Shown one piece after another: positions 25,837-33,148 of a stretch of DNA of 35,955 bases. A program made the position numbers and the translations under genes. The notes below the pieces were generated by a model that saw only the letters and a program-made list of their open reading frames with translations, was not told where the DNA came from and searched no databases. Source of the DNA: Bacillota bacterium (GTDB lineage: Bacteria > Bacillota > Bacilli > Alicyclobacillales > SLC66); NCBI GenBank assembly GCA_021805735.1, contig JAJZEE010000033.1, positions 1 to 35,955 on the forward strand, given 5' to 3'. Position 1 is the stretch's first letter; the number at the start of each line of letters is the position of its first letter.

Positions 25837-26250
25837 ATGAATGAAGCGTGGACGCGAGACACCATGATTGAGTGGTTGGGCATCGAAGTGCTTCATGTGG
25901 ACTCGGAACGATTCGTGGCCCGCATGCCGGTTGATCATAGAACAACTCAGCCCGCCGGGCTGCTTCACGGGGGGGCGTCGGTGGCGCTGGCAGAAACGGT
26001 CGCCAGTCTCGGCACATGGACCCTGATCGATCAGGAGCGGCAGATGGCGGTAGGGTTAGAAATCAATGCGAACCACATCAGATCCGCCACGAGCGGATTT
26101 GTCACAGCAACGGCGGTTCCCCTGCACAAGGGACGCAGCACCTATGTATGGGACATCAAAATTCGCGATGATGAGGAGCGGCTGATCTGCGTCTCGCGAT
26201 GTACAGTTGCTGTTATTGCAAAGGAAGCCAAACCGTCAGAGCCAGAGTGA
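25837..26250 (+). CDS. Hotdog-fold acyl-CoA thioesterase (PaaI/MenI-like)
   Basis: The 137-residue protein has the PaaI-type hotdog signature: QPAGLLHGGASVALAETVAS (~39-58) with the catalytic acidic residue in the AET part, and VGLEINANHIRSATSG (~71-86). Such enzymes hydrolyse aryl- or acyl-CoA thioesters; MenI, which acts on DHNA-CoA in menaquinone synthesis, is a close relative. The substrate is not determined by sequence. The start ATG has AGGGGG 8 bases upstream. It is a single-gene unit, convergent with the FAD oxidoreductase, behind a leader with two hairpins. Length and motifs are normal. Confidence 0.85.
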   Translation: MNEAWTRDTMIEWLGIEVLHVDSERFVARMPVDHRTTQPAGLLHGGASVALAETVASLGTWTLIDQERQMAVGLEINANHIRSATSGFVTATAVPLHKGRSTYVWDIKIRDDEERLICVSRCTVAVIAKEAKPSEPE

Positions 26251-26350
26251 GCGCATGTGTCCGATCAGAAGCTCGCAATTGCGCACCACACTCGCTATCT
26301 CCTTGAGCGTCACGGCCACAAACGGTTGCATAACTGCTCGATCGTATCCC

Positions 26351-27964
26351 TCACGGATTCTCGCGCCGCCGATTGTTGGCGGCAGCGTGTCTGTGCGCGG
26401 CGGCCATCACCCGAAAAAACCCCAAAGGCCCCAACGCAGTGCCTGCCGCAAATACGCCTCCCATCAATGCCCCTTCGATCCCCAGCGAGCATACGTCCGT
26501 TCCTGTCAGCAGCAGTCCTTCGATCGATGTCCTCGCCCCGAACCAGCGGCGGCGAATCCTCTCTGGCGTCGCAGGCAAACCATAGATCGCTCCTTGCTGA
26601 TGGCCCGTGAAACTCTCGATTGTCAGTGGAGTGGACAACTCCTTATACGCCACGAGATCTCGAAACCCTGGATACCTCTGGTCCACATAGGCCAGCAACG
26701 TTTCGGTCAATCGGTCCTTCAGTTTGCGGTAGGATTCATCACGCTTCATCCAGGTTGTGCCTTGCCAGTCCTGAAACGACTGGTAGGGCACTGATATAAT
26801 TACCTCTGCCGTATGGCGCTTCGCGTGAGGGTCTTTCATAGAAGGAAAGGAGAGAAAGGCCATTGTAATTTGGTCCTGCGCAAGATCACTTGCATTCTCG
26901 TGGCGACAAGAGGAAAAGATCCAGTGGTTTTCCCCCTGAAAGCCCAAGCGCCGAGGATCTTCATTCAATCCGAGATACAGGGTCGCCACAGTCGTTGTTC
27001 CGGCAGCCATCTGCTCAAGTTCTGCCTTGAAGGGAACGCAGACGTGTTCCGGAAGCAGTTTCGCAAAGGTCTGGTGGGCCCCGGCGTCTGAAACCACCAA
27101 AGGTGACCGGAAGCTTCTTTGTTCGGTTCTCCCTCCCCTTTTTATCCGAACGTTTACCCCCACCGCCTTTCCCTCTTCTACGATGATGTTCGTGACTTCA
27201 TGATTGACCAGGCAGACACCGCCAGCCTCTTCGATGGTGCGACAAATGCATTTTGCAATCGCGGCGGAACCGCCTTCCGGATACCACCCGCCCTGAAGAT
27301 AACTGTCTGCGACCGCTGCGTGCATGGCAAACGCGCTCCGGGATGGGGGCAGCCCATAATCCCCCCACTGGGAGACAAGAAGGGCTTTCAACCTTTCGTC
27401 CGCAACCGTATGATCAAGGTATTCCCGGGTCGTTTGCAGGGCACGTTGGCGCAGCCGACGGTTTATGATTCGCACCGGCCAGGCAAGCAATCCCGGTGCT
27501 GACCAGCTCCAGGTCTCGCGGCCAAACCAGCCCGCGACGCGCCTCAGGTCATCAAAGTACTTCCTGATACCCGTTTCTTCATCGGGGAATTCCCGAATCA
27601 GATCCTGAATGTATTGGTTTCGGTCGGCAGGAACACGAAAGGAAAACTTCGGGTAGGAAAATACCTCAAACCGATGCGGCATCTTGCTCCACGCAACCTG
27701 CGATCGCGTTATGAAATCAAACAGGCGACGGAAAAGGGTTCCCTGAGCCAGATGACCGACATAGTGCAAACCCACATCCCAGGTATAGCCGTTGCGGCTG
27801 AAAGAGTGCGTGAAACCACCCAACTTGAAGTGGCGTTCCAGAACAAGCACCCTCTTCTTGGCCACTTGCGCCATGAGACTTGCAAACGCAAGGCCGCCTA
27901 TTCCCGAGCCAATGATGATCGCATCGAATGGCTGTTCCGTCGCATCTTCTCGTTCCTTCATCAT
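26351..27964 (-). CDS. FAD-dependent oxidoreductase, phytoene desaturase / retinol saturase-like
   Basis: The 537-residue protein has an N-terminal dinucleotide-binding fold, AIIIGSGIGGLAFASLMA (~15-32), followed by LERHFKLGGFTHSF, the second FAD contact typical of CrtI/RetSat enzymes. Near the C-terminus, LLLTGTDVCSLGIEGALMGG is the matching flavin-binding end. These enzymes saturate or desaturate polyene and isoprenoid substrates; the exact substrate is unknown. A hydrophobic patch around WSAPGLLAWPVRI may mediate membrane contact. Its ATG overlaps the padR stop (ATGA), and GGGGGAG precedes it, so it is co-transcribed with and probably controlled by PadR. No carotenoid genes lie nearby. Confidence 0.85.
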   Translation of the reverse strand: MMKEREDATEQPFDAIIIGSGIGGLAFASLMAQVAKKRVLVLERHFKLGGFTHSFSRNGYTWDVGLHYVGHLAQGTLFRRLFDFITRSQVAWSKMPHRFEVFSYPKFSFRVPADRNQYIQDLIREFPDEETGIRKYFDDLRRVAGWFGRETWSWSAPGLLAWPVRIINRRLRQRALQTTREYLDHTVADERLKALLVSQWGDYGLPPSRSAFAMHAAVADSYLQGGWYPEGGSAAIAKCICRTIEEAGGVCLVNHEVTNIIVEEGKAVGVNVRIKRGGRTEQRSFRSPLVVSDAGAHQTFAKLLPEHVCVPFKAELEQMAAGTTTVATLYLGLNEDPRRLGFQGENHWIFSSCRHENASDLAQDQITMAFLSFPSMKDPHAKRHTAEVIISVPYQSFQDWQGTTWMKRDESYRKLKDRLTETLLAYVDQRYPGFRDLVAYKELSTPLTIESFTGHQQGAIYGLPATPERIRRRWFGARTSIEGLLLTGTDVCSLGIEGALMGGVFAAGTALGPLGFFRVMAAAHRHAAANNRRRENP

Positions 27965-28485
27965 CCGTTCTCCCCCTCACGGACCTGTTCAATCTCCTGA
28001 TTCACCCACCTGAGTTGCGCCTCGTACTGGGACAGCCCGTACTCCAGCGTTTTTCGTTCGTACGGCTCCATCGCAGGAAACTGTGCCCCCAGTCCGCTTA
28101 AGTTAAGCAGCTTTTCCACCACCCGATCACGCTCCTCTTCCAGCCATCGGATGAATTGCTCTCGCGCCACATGTCTGCCAAAGAACACCCGAAGCAAGAA
28201 GTCGGAACGGATCAATTCTGGCTGCAAAGCACTCTCCAACTGCAAATGGAAGGCCTGTCTGCCTGCTTCCGTGATAGTAAAGAGGTTCTTGTTTGGCCTG
28301 CCGTCCTGCGCAATGACATCCTTCGTAACCAGCCCGTCTCTATCCATCCGATGCAGGGCAGGATAGATGCCGCCGAAGGAAGCTTCAAAGAAGTGAGAAA
28401 CCGAAGACTCGAACCGAGTCTTGATATCGTATCCGCTCAAAGAGCCTTCCATCAGGAAGCCCAGAATAGCCGTTTGAATGCTCAA
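27961..28485 (-). CDS. PadR-family transcriptional regulator
   Basis: The product matches PadR winged-helix repressors: SIQTAILGFLMEGSLSGYDI at the start, FGGIYPALHRMDRDGLV as helix-wing, and a helical C-terminal dimerisation domain. I chose the TTG at 28485 because GGAGGGAG lies just before it and the protein then begins MSIQTAILG like most PadR proteins. The ATG at 28500 would place that ribosome site inside the gene. The result is 174 residues, a normal length. The gene overlaps the FAD oxidoreductase start. A perfect ATGT...ACAT operator covers its own promoter, indicating autorepression relieved by a small ligand. Confidence 0.85.
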   Translation of the reverse strand: MSIQTAILGFLMEGSLSGYDIKTRFESSVSHFFEASFGGIYPALHRMDRDGLVTKDVIAQDGRPNKNLFTITEAGRQAFHLQLESALQPELIRSDFLLRVFFGRHVAREQFIRWLEEERDRVVEKLLNLSGLGAQFPAMEPYERKTLEYGLSQYEAQLRWVNQEIEQVREGENG

Positions 28486-28507
28486 CAAATCTCCCTCCAT
28501 ATTGTCT

Positions 28508-28538
28508 ATGTATATATTACTATAATGAATATATACAT
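28508..28538. promoter_or_regulatory. PadR operator: perfect 10-bp inverted repeat
   Basis: ATGTATATAT (28508-28517) and ATATATACAT (28529-28538) are exact reverse complements separated by 11 bases. ATGT...ACAT ends are the known PadR-family recognition core. The site covers the -10 region of the padR promoter, so binding would block it. Confidence 0.7.
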
Positions 28539-28558
28539 GACGCATATACTTATGTCAA
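28530..28558 (-). promoter_or_regulatory. SigA-type promoter of padR
   Basis: Read on the minus strand, TTGACA (28558-28553) is a consensus -35, followed after 17 bases by TATATA (28535-28530) as -10. The -10 lies within the right arm of the operator. Transcription would begin about 30-40 bases before the TTG start of padR. Confidence 0.65.
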
Positions 28559-28637
28559 TAGCACTTCGTAGAGAGCACGCGACTTTCATGCACAAGCGAG
28601 TGACAGCACCTTTCGCACTGGACAAAGTTGTTTCAGT

Positions 28638-28663
28638 ACTTTAGTATGCTAATATGCTAAAGT
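28638..28663. promoter_or_regulatory. Dyad upstream of the HisD-like operon, possible metal-regulator site
   Basis: ACTTTAG (28638-28644) and CTAAAGT (28657-28663) are perfect reverse complements. The centre holds the repeated string TATGCTAA. The TTAG...CTAA outline faintly resembles DtxR-family operators, although the centre differs. It lies ~70 bases before the HisD-like start, so it probably controls the operon. No clear -35/-10 pair could be fixed. Confidence 0.4.
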
Positions 28664-28729
28664 AACGGACAGAGTTATTGACAGTGGGCGTACAGGCGAT
28701 TCATCGGGAAGGGTAAGGTGGGGAGAAGA

Positions 28730-30049
28730 ATGATTGCAGTCAACCGCATCCGCTGGCGTAACGTCGACGCGGAGACACGCAGGCGCATCATGGGGCGAGC
28801 GGGCCGGGATGTCGCCATACAGGAAGATGTGGTGGCCGCGATTTGCCGAGATGTTCGGGAACGCGGCGATCTCGCATTGCTCGAGTACACCGAACGGTTT
28901 GATGGGGTCACCCTCGGAGACGGGCAAATGGCTGTTACAGAAGAGGATTTCCTGGAAGCAGGGAACCAATTGGATCAGCGCACGTTGGACATGCTTCGGT
29001 ACGCAGCCGGCAACATCCGACGTTTCCATGAGGCGCAGCGGCCCGAGCCGATGTGGATGATGGACATTGACGAAGGCATCATGGCCGGTGAAAAAATAAC
29101 GCCAATCCCCGATGTCGCGTTGTATGTGCCTCGCGGCAAAGGGAGCTTTCCCTCCGTGCTGCTCATGCTGGGCACGCCAGCCGTGGTGGCGGGTGTGCCG
29201 CGAATTGTTGTGCTGACGCCGCCCAATGAACAGGGCGGCGTTGACCCGGCCATCCTGTGTGTGGCGGATCTGCTGGGGATTCGCGAAGTGTATAAGGTGG
29301 GCGGGGCGCAAGCGGTCGCGGCCGCCGCTTATGGAACGGAAACGGTTCCCAAGTGTTCAAAGATCATCGGGCCAGGCAACCCCTACGTCAGTGCCGCCAA
29401 GCGACTGTTGGCCAGGGATATCGATCCAGGAGTTCCTGCAGGACCCAGCGAAGCCGTGATATTGGCCGATGAGTGGGCGGACCCTGAGAAGGCCGCTCTG
29501 GACTTGCTCATCGAGGCCGAGCACGGTCCGGACAGCGCGGCCCTGCTGGTGACTCACAGCAAAGCTCTGGCGGACAAGGTCATCGAACGCTTGCAGTCGC
29601 TTGTCGCCGAGATTGTAAGCGATGTTCGGCGCGGATACGTCGAGACGGTGCTGAAGCAGTACGGCGGCGTTATCGTTACAGAAGACCTGGAGAGTTCTCT
29701 GGCCTTTGTCAATGAGTATGCTCCGGAACACATGGAAGTCATGGTGCGCGACCCGTTCGCTGTCTTGCCGAAGATCAAGCACGCCGGGGAAATTTTGCTG
29801 GGGGAATACACGCCCATCACGCTCTGTAATTTTCTGATGGGACCGAACGCCATACTTCCTACGGGGCGTCAGGCGCGCACGGTGTCCGCGGTCTCTCTGT
29901 GGGACTTTCTGAAGCGCTCCTCGATCGGTTACGTCACGGCAGAGGGATTTGCAAAAGTGCGCGATATGGCTGCCGAGTTCGCCGATCTCGAGGGATTTGA
30001 GACGCACGCGACGGCATTGCGCAGAAGGCCGGTGCGCGAGTCAAAATGA
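28730..30049 (+). CDS. HisD-like (histidinol dehydrogenase family) protein with altered zinc ligands
   Basis: The 439-residue protein belongs to the HisD family: VGGAQAVAAAAYG, KIIGPGNPYV, PAGPSEAVILAD, EYAPEHMEV and GFETHATAL are all present. The family oxidises an alcohol to a carboxylate with NAD and zinc. By hand alignment, the usual LL-x-QAEH reads LLIEAEH, so the ligand Gln is Glu. The usual GDY before GPN-x-x-LPTG reads CNF, so the ligand Asp is Asn. Both ligand His residues remain. ATG 28730 is chosen with AAGGTGG 8 bases upstream; GTG 28718 is an alternative. It leads a four-gene unit with HisB-like, HAD and diiron genes and no other his genes, so a function outside histidine synthesis is likely. 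Confidence 0.8.
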   Translation: MIAVNRIRWRNVDAETRRRIMGRAGRDVAIQEDVVAAICRDVRERGDLALLEYTERFDGVTLGDGQMAVTEEDFLEAGNQLDQRTLDMLRYAAGNIRRFHEAQRPEPMWMMDIDEGIMAGEKITPIPDVALYVPRGKGSFPSVLLMLGTPAVVAGVPRIVVLTPPNEQGGVDPAILCVADLLGIREVYKVGGAQAVAAAAYGTETVPKCSKIIGPGNPYVSAAKRLLARDIDPGVPAGPSEAVILADEWADPEKAALDLLIEAEHGPDSAALLVTHSKALADKVIERLQSLVAEIVSDVRRGYVETVLKQYGGVIVTEDLESSLAFVNEYAPEHMEVMVRDPFAVLPKIKHAGEILLGEYTPITLCNFLMGPNAILPTGRQARTVSAVSLWDFLKRSSIGYVTAEGFAKVRDMAAEFADLEGFETHATALRRRPVRESK

Positions 30050-30080
30050 GCGCAGAAAAGATGTATCCGAAACTCGCCCT

Positions 30081-30154
30081 GCCGGTATCGAATACTGTGC
30101 CGAGGCGAGTTCGGCGCAGCCGTGTCTCTGCAGCGGCCAGTATTCGATACCGGC
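30081..30154. repeat. 17-bp perfect inverted repeat between the HisD-like and HisB-like genes
   Basis: GCCGGTATCGAATACTG (30081-30097) is repeated exactly in reverse complement at 30138-30154. The 40-base loop contains a second small hairpin, GCCGA...TCGGC (~30099-30115). The structure fills most of the 145-base gap between the two genes. No T-run follows directly. It could be an mRNA stability or attenuation element, or a REP-like mobile repeat. Confidence 0.65.
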
Positions 30155-30194
30155 CGAGCTGGTACATTTTTCGATATGGGGGAGATATTTTATC

Positions 30195-30851
30195 ATGGAC
30201 AAACGGACAACTCGGGTCACAAGAACGACGAGCGAATCGCGAATCACGGCAGCCGTTGATCGGGGTCCGCGCAACGCCGCGCAAAAAGAGTCGCTGAATA
30301 CACCGATGCCCTTTTTCAACCATATGCTTGAACATGTTGCCTGGCGTGGCGAGTTGAATCTGGTGGTGGACGTGACGCTGGATCGTTTTGACCTGGCGCA
30401 TGTTATCACAGAAGATGTGGGTATTACTTTGGGTAAGGCTCTGCAAGAATATATAAAGGCAAATTACGCTTCGGGCATAGTCGGCTACGGATCCGCGTAT
30501 GGAACGATCGATGAGGCTCTGACACGCGCGGTATTGTCGTTTGAGAGTCGCGCTTACCTCGATTTCAACGCGTCTGCTGTCACCTTGCCTGAACAGATGG
30601 AAGGCATGTGCAGCGAGGATTTGGTCGCGTTTTTTGAAGGATTCGTGCAGGGCGCGCAGTGTACGTTGCATCTGGACTTACTGAAGGGTCGCAGCGGACA
30701 CGGTCATCACATCTGGGAGGCTACTTTTCGCAGTTTTGGCATGGCACTCTATGAGGCACTCGCTGTGCGCCCGTGGCGCAGCGGCATGACTGCGGGAGTT
30801 GCGGGCGCGATCACTTACGACGTGAGCACAGATGTTGAGTGCGCGGAGTGA
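30195..30851 (+). CDS. HisB-like (imidazoleglycerol-phosphate dehydratase family) protein, diverged active site
   Basis: The start is ATG 30195 with GGGGGAG ~10 bases upstream; the 218-residue product has IGPD architecture. Conserved pieces are FFNHMLEH (family FFDHML), TEDVGITLGKAL, IDEALTRAV and GHGHHIWEATF (family HH-x-x-E). Departures seen by hand alignment: the D-D-H-H-T-V-E-D metal motif reads LAHVITED, losing the second His, and the phosphate-contacting Arg of R-[YF]-G reads GYG. The family binds two Mn ions and dehydrates a polyol phosphate. These changes suggest another substrate or a mononuclear site. It follows the HisD-like gene and abuts the HAD gene 6 bases later. Confidence 0.78.
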   Translation: MDKRTTRVTRTTSESRITAAVDRGPRNAAQKESLNTPMPFFNHMLEHVAWRGELNLVVDVTLDRFDLAHVITEDVGITLGKALQEYIKANYASGIVGYGSAYGTIDEALTRAVLSFESRAYLDFNASAVTLPEQMEGMCSEDLVAFFEGFVQGAQCTLHLDLLKGRSGHGHHIWEATFRSFGMALYEALAVRPWRSGMTAGVAGAITYDVSTDVECAE

Positions 30852-30857
30852 AACGTC

Positions 30858-31871
30858 ATGGCTAAGCTGGTGTTGTTTGATCTGGATGGTGTTCTGTTGT
30901 CGGAAGACGCCTACTTATACGCTGCGGCTGCAACAGTCGGGGAATTTGTTTCTCTCCTCCATCCGCATGTTCATTTCAGCCGCCCGTGGGAGTCTTCCAC
31001 TCTGGATGATTTCCGATTGCTGCGCGAATGGTTTTTGCCGCCCATGCTTCTGCACGCGTTGCGGGAACGGGCGATCAACAGCAACTGGGACAAAGCATAC
31101 GCGCTTGTGGTTTTGGCAGGCTGCGAGAGTGCTGCTCCAAAGCATGATTTTGCCGTTCAACACTTTGGCGCGGCCGCCATGGAACAATTGCGGACCATAG
31201 CGGGAAGTGGTCAGGCTCTGATCGCGGAACTCAGGGATCGGGAGCGAAGCATGGCGCGCCCATGCGTCGAACTGATTGGGTTGGGCGCCGAAGGCATGTT
31301 TGGTGGAAATGAACGGGAACTCGCCTCTTCAGGCGATTTGTTTTCGGCTGTCCAGACAGTGTTTCAGCGCTACTATCTGGGGAACGGTCACGCATCCACC
31401 GCCTGCCTGCGCTCAGGAACGTGCGCATTTGAGACACTGTTGGCAGAGAAGGGATTACTGCAGGGATTGCTGAACAGTCTCCGCGATCGCGGCGCTACAC
31501 TTGGCATCGGTACTGGGCGACCGCGCGCGGAAGCGCAGAAGACTCTGCTCCGGTTCGGGCTCTGGAACGCATTTGCGCCAGATCGCATCTGTACGATCGA
31601 TGAGGTGCGTAGGGAGGAGGAGGGTATGGGTGTCGCGCCATTTGTTTTGGCTAAACCCCATCCATATACGTATCAACGCAGCGCGACAGGATTTTCGCCG
31701 GACGATGTTTACGTCATTGGCGATTCCGTGTCTGACGCCATCGCCGCGAATCGCGCCGGGTTTCACTTTGTGGGAGTGGGCGACGCGCTGACTTTTGCAG
31801 GGGTGTCAGAGGATCCCCCTGCCACCTTCCGTGTTGTGACAGACTTGCCGATCAATCGCGTCTTCCCGTAA
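30858..31871 (+). CDS. HAD-superfamily hydrolase (phosphatase) with large cap
   Basis: The 337-residue protein begins LVLFDLDGVLLSEDAY, the DxDG nucleophile motif of HAD phosphatases (Asp8 and Asp10). GIGTGRPRAE (~216) supplies motif II, AKPHPYTYQ (~268) the motif III Lys, and YVIGDSVSDAIAANRAG (~287-303) the acidic motif IV. A helical cap of about 200 residues, longer than usual, lies between motifs I and II and should set substrate choice. It starts 6 bases after the HisB-like stop, so the genes form an operon. In the proposed pathway it would remove a phosphate from the product or substrate of the HisB-like enzyme. Confidence 0.85.
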   Translation: MAKLVLFDLDGVLLSEDAYLYAAAATVGEFVSLLHPHVHFSRPWESSTLDDFRLLREWFLPPMLLHALRERAINSNWDKAYALVVLAGCESAAPKHDFAVQHFGAAAMEQLRTIAGSGQALIAELRDRERSMARPCVELIGLGAEGMFGGNERELASSGDLFSAVQTVFQRYYLGNGHASTACLRSGTCAFETLLAEKGLLQGLLNSLRDRGATLGIGTGRPRAEAQKTLLRFGLWNAFAPDRICTIDEVRREEEGMGVAPFVLAKPHPYTYQRSATGFSPDDVYVIGDSVSDAIAANRAGFHFVGVGDALTFAGVSEDPPATFRVVTDLPINRVFP

Positions 31872-31956
31872 CTCATGGTCCGATAAAGGTCTAACAGTCA
31901 GACGCAGGGCGTAGAATGTTGCTAATGACTATGGCCGGGGAGCGTGAATCGTCTAC

Positions 31957-32985
31957 ATGGATCATTCCGATGCCGCCCAGTTTCAACGACCGTTACACGT
32001 TCAACTGCTGGAGTCGCCGGAACTCGACGCGGCGTCCGCGCAGGCAATCACGCAGATCTACGCGCGAACGCACAGCCTGTGCGAGTCGGCCTTTCTTGAG
32101 GGCTGTAGTGATCAACGGAGCGAGTTTCACACGACGCTGCATGCGTTACTGTCTACACACAGTGCCCATCCGCATAGTTGGGGCGCGCATAATCACCTGT
32201 CTCGAGTGGCATTTGAGATTCGCAAAGCGTTGTGGGAACGGTATCTGGGATATGAATTGGGGCGGCTGGCGACACTGGACGTGGATCCTGTGCCAGAAGA
32301 TCCCGAAAGTCTGGCCGAGTACCTGACAGAGATCAATGCCTATCATGAAGCGTCTCATCATCCGGTGTTCGCGTATCTGTGCGACGCGGCTCCGCTTGCC
32401 GACGTCAAAGCGTTCTTTTTTCAAGAGAGCAGCGTGGACGCGCGTTTTGACGATCTCATCGCGCTGGCCCAGATTGGTCTTGACGGACCAGTCAAGGACG
32501 AGTATGCGGACAACTTTGCGGACGAGATGGGCCACGGCGATCCCGATCGCGTACACGCCAATTTGTTTCGCAACACCAGCGCCTATGTGCTGGACCACGG
32601 TCACATGGAATACTCGATTCAGACCGAGCCTTGCACGGAAGCGCTCGCCTGCGGCAACATGCAGCTTGGCATGGCGCTGGACCGCCGTCACGTGTGGCGA
32701 TTGGCGGGCTACCTCGCGGCTTTGGAACTAAATGCGCCGTTTCGCTGTCAGCAGCTAGTGAGCGCGTGCGAACGTCACGGCATGAAACGAAATCGCCTGG
32801 GGTATCTGACCGAGCACATCGATGCGGATGTTGGACACGCCGCCGGTTTCTTTGAAGAAATCATCAAGCCGCTGGCCGCTTCGGACCGGCGGGCGCCGCT
32901 GGAAATCTCGCAGGGGTTTCTGCTCCGCCTGCAAACGTCAAAAGACTATTGCGATGCGATCCTGGGCTCATTTTTGAAGCAGTGA
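31957..32985 (+). CDS. Haem-oxygenase-like diiron oxidase (iron-containing redox enzyme family)
   Basis: The 342-residue all-helical protein fits the 'iron-containing redox enzyme' / haem-oxygenase-like diiron oxidase (HDO) family. Candidate iron ligands in sequential helices are the Glu in FFFQESSVDARF (~156), the Glu/His of DEMGHGDPDRVH (~189-200), and Asp/His in EHIDADVGHAAGFFEE (~286-301). Family members activate O2 for N-oxygenation, C-C cleavage or desaturation in natural-product pathways. The gene lies 85 bases after the HAD gene and is followed by the operon terminator. ATG 31957 has only a distant GGGGAG (14 bases), so translation may be modest. The substrate is unknown. Confidence 0.75.
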   Translation: MDHSDAAQFQRPLHVQLLESPELDAASAQAITQIYARTHSLCESAFLEGCSDQRSEFHTTLHALLSTHSAHPHSWGAHNHLSRVAFEIRKALWERYLGYELGRLATLDVDPVPEDPESLAEYLTEINAYHEASHHPVFAYLCDAAPLADVKAFFFQESSVDARFDDLIALAQIGLDGPVKDEYADNFADEMGHGDPDRVHANLFRNTSAYVLDHGHMEYSIQTEPCTEALACGNMQLGMALDRRHVWRLAGYLAALELNAPFRCQQLVSACERHGMKRNRLGYLTEHIDADVGHAAGFFEEIIKPLAASDRRAPLEISQGFLLRLQTSKDYCDAILGSFLKQ

Positions 32986-33006
32986 CCAGTCTGAGCGAAT
33001 TTTCTT

Positions 33007-33034
33007 CCCGCCTGTCGCTACAGGCGGGTTCTTT
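33007..33034 (+). terminator. Rho-independent terminator of the HisD-like operon
   Basis: CCCGCCTG-TCGCTA-CAGGCGGG is a perfect 8-bp GC-rich stem with a 6-base loop, followed by TTCTTT. It lies 22 bases after the diiron oxidase stop and ends the four-gene unit. Confidence 0.8.
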
Positions 33035-33148
33035 GCGGTAAAATGAGGCAAATGGATTGCATATACGGCGAATCGCATTATGGTGAGATTGGCTGTCGGC
33101 TGAAAGAGAGTTTGGAGCAGGTCAGCGGGAAGAGGGCGGTAGAACGGG

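Noticed and set aside
26257-26610. A GTG-started frame directly after the thioesterase
   Set aside because: Most of it is antisense to the FAD oxidoreductase and no family is recognisable.
28730-30851. A normal histidine biosynthesis operon
   Set aside because: Only hisD-like and hisB-like genes are present, both with altered active-site residues, followed by unrelated HAD and diiron genes.
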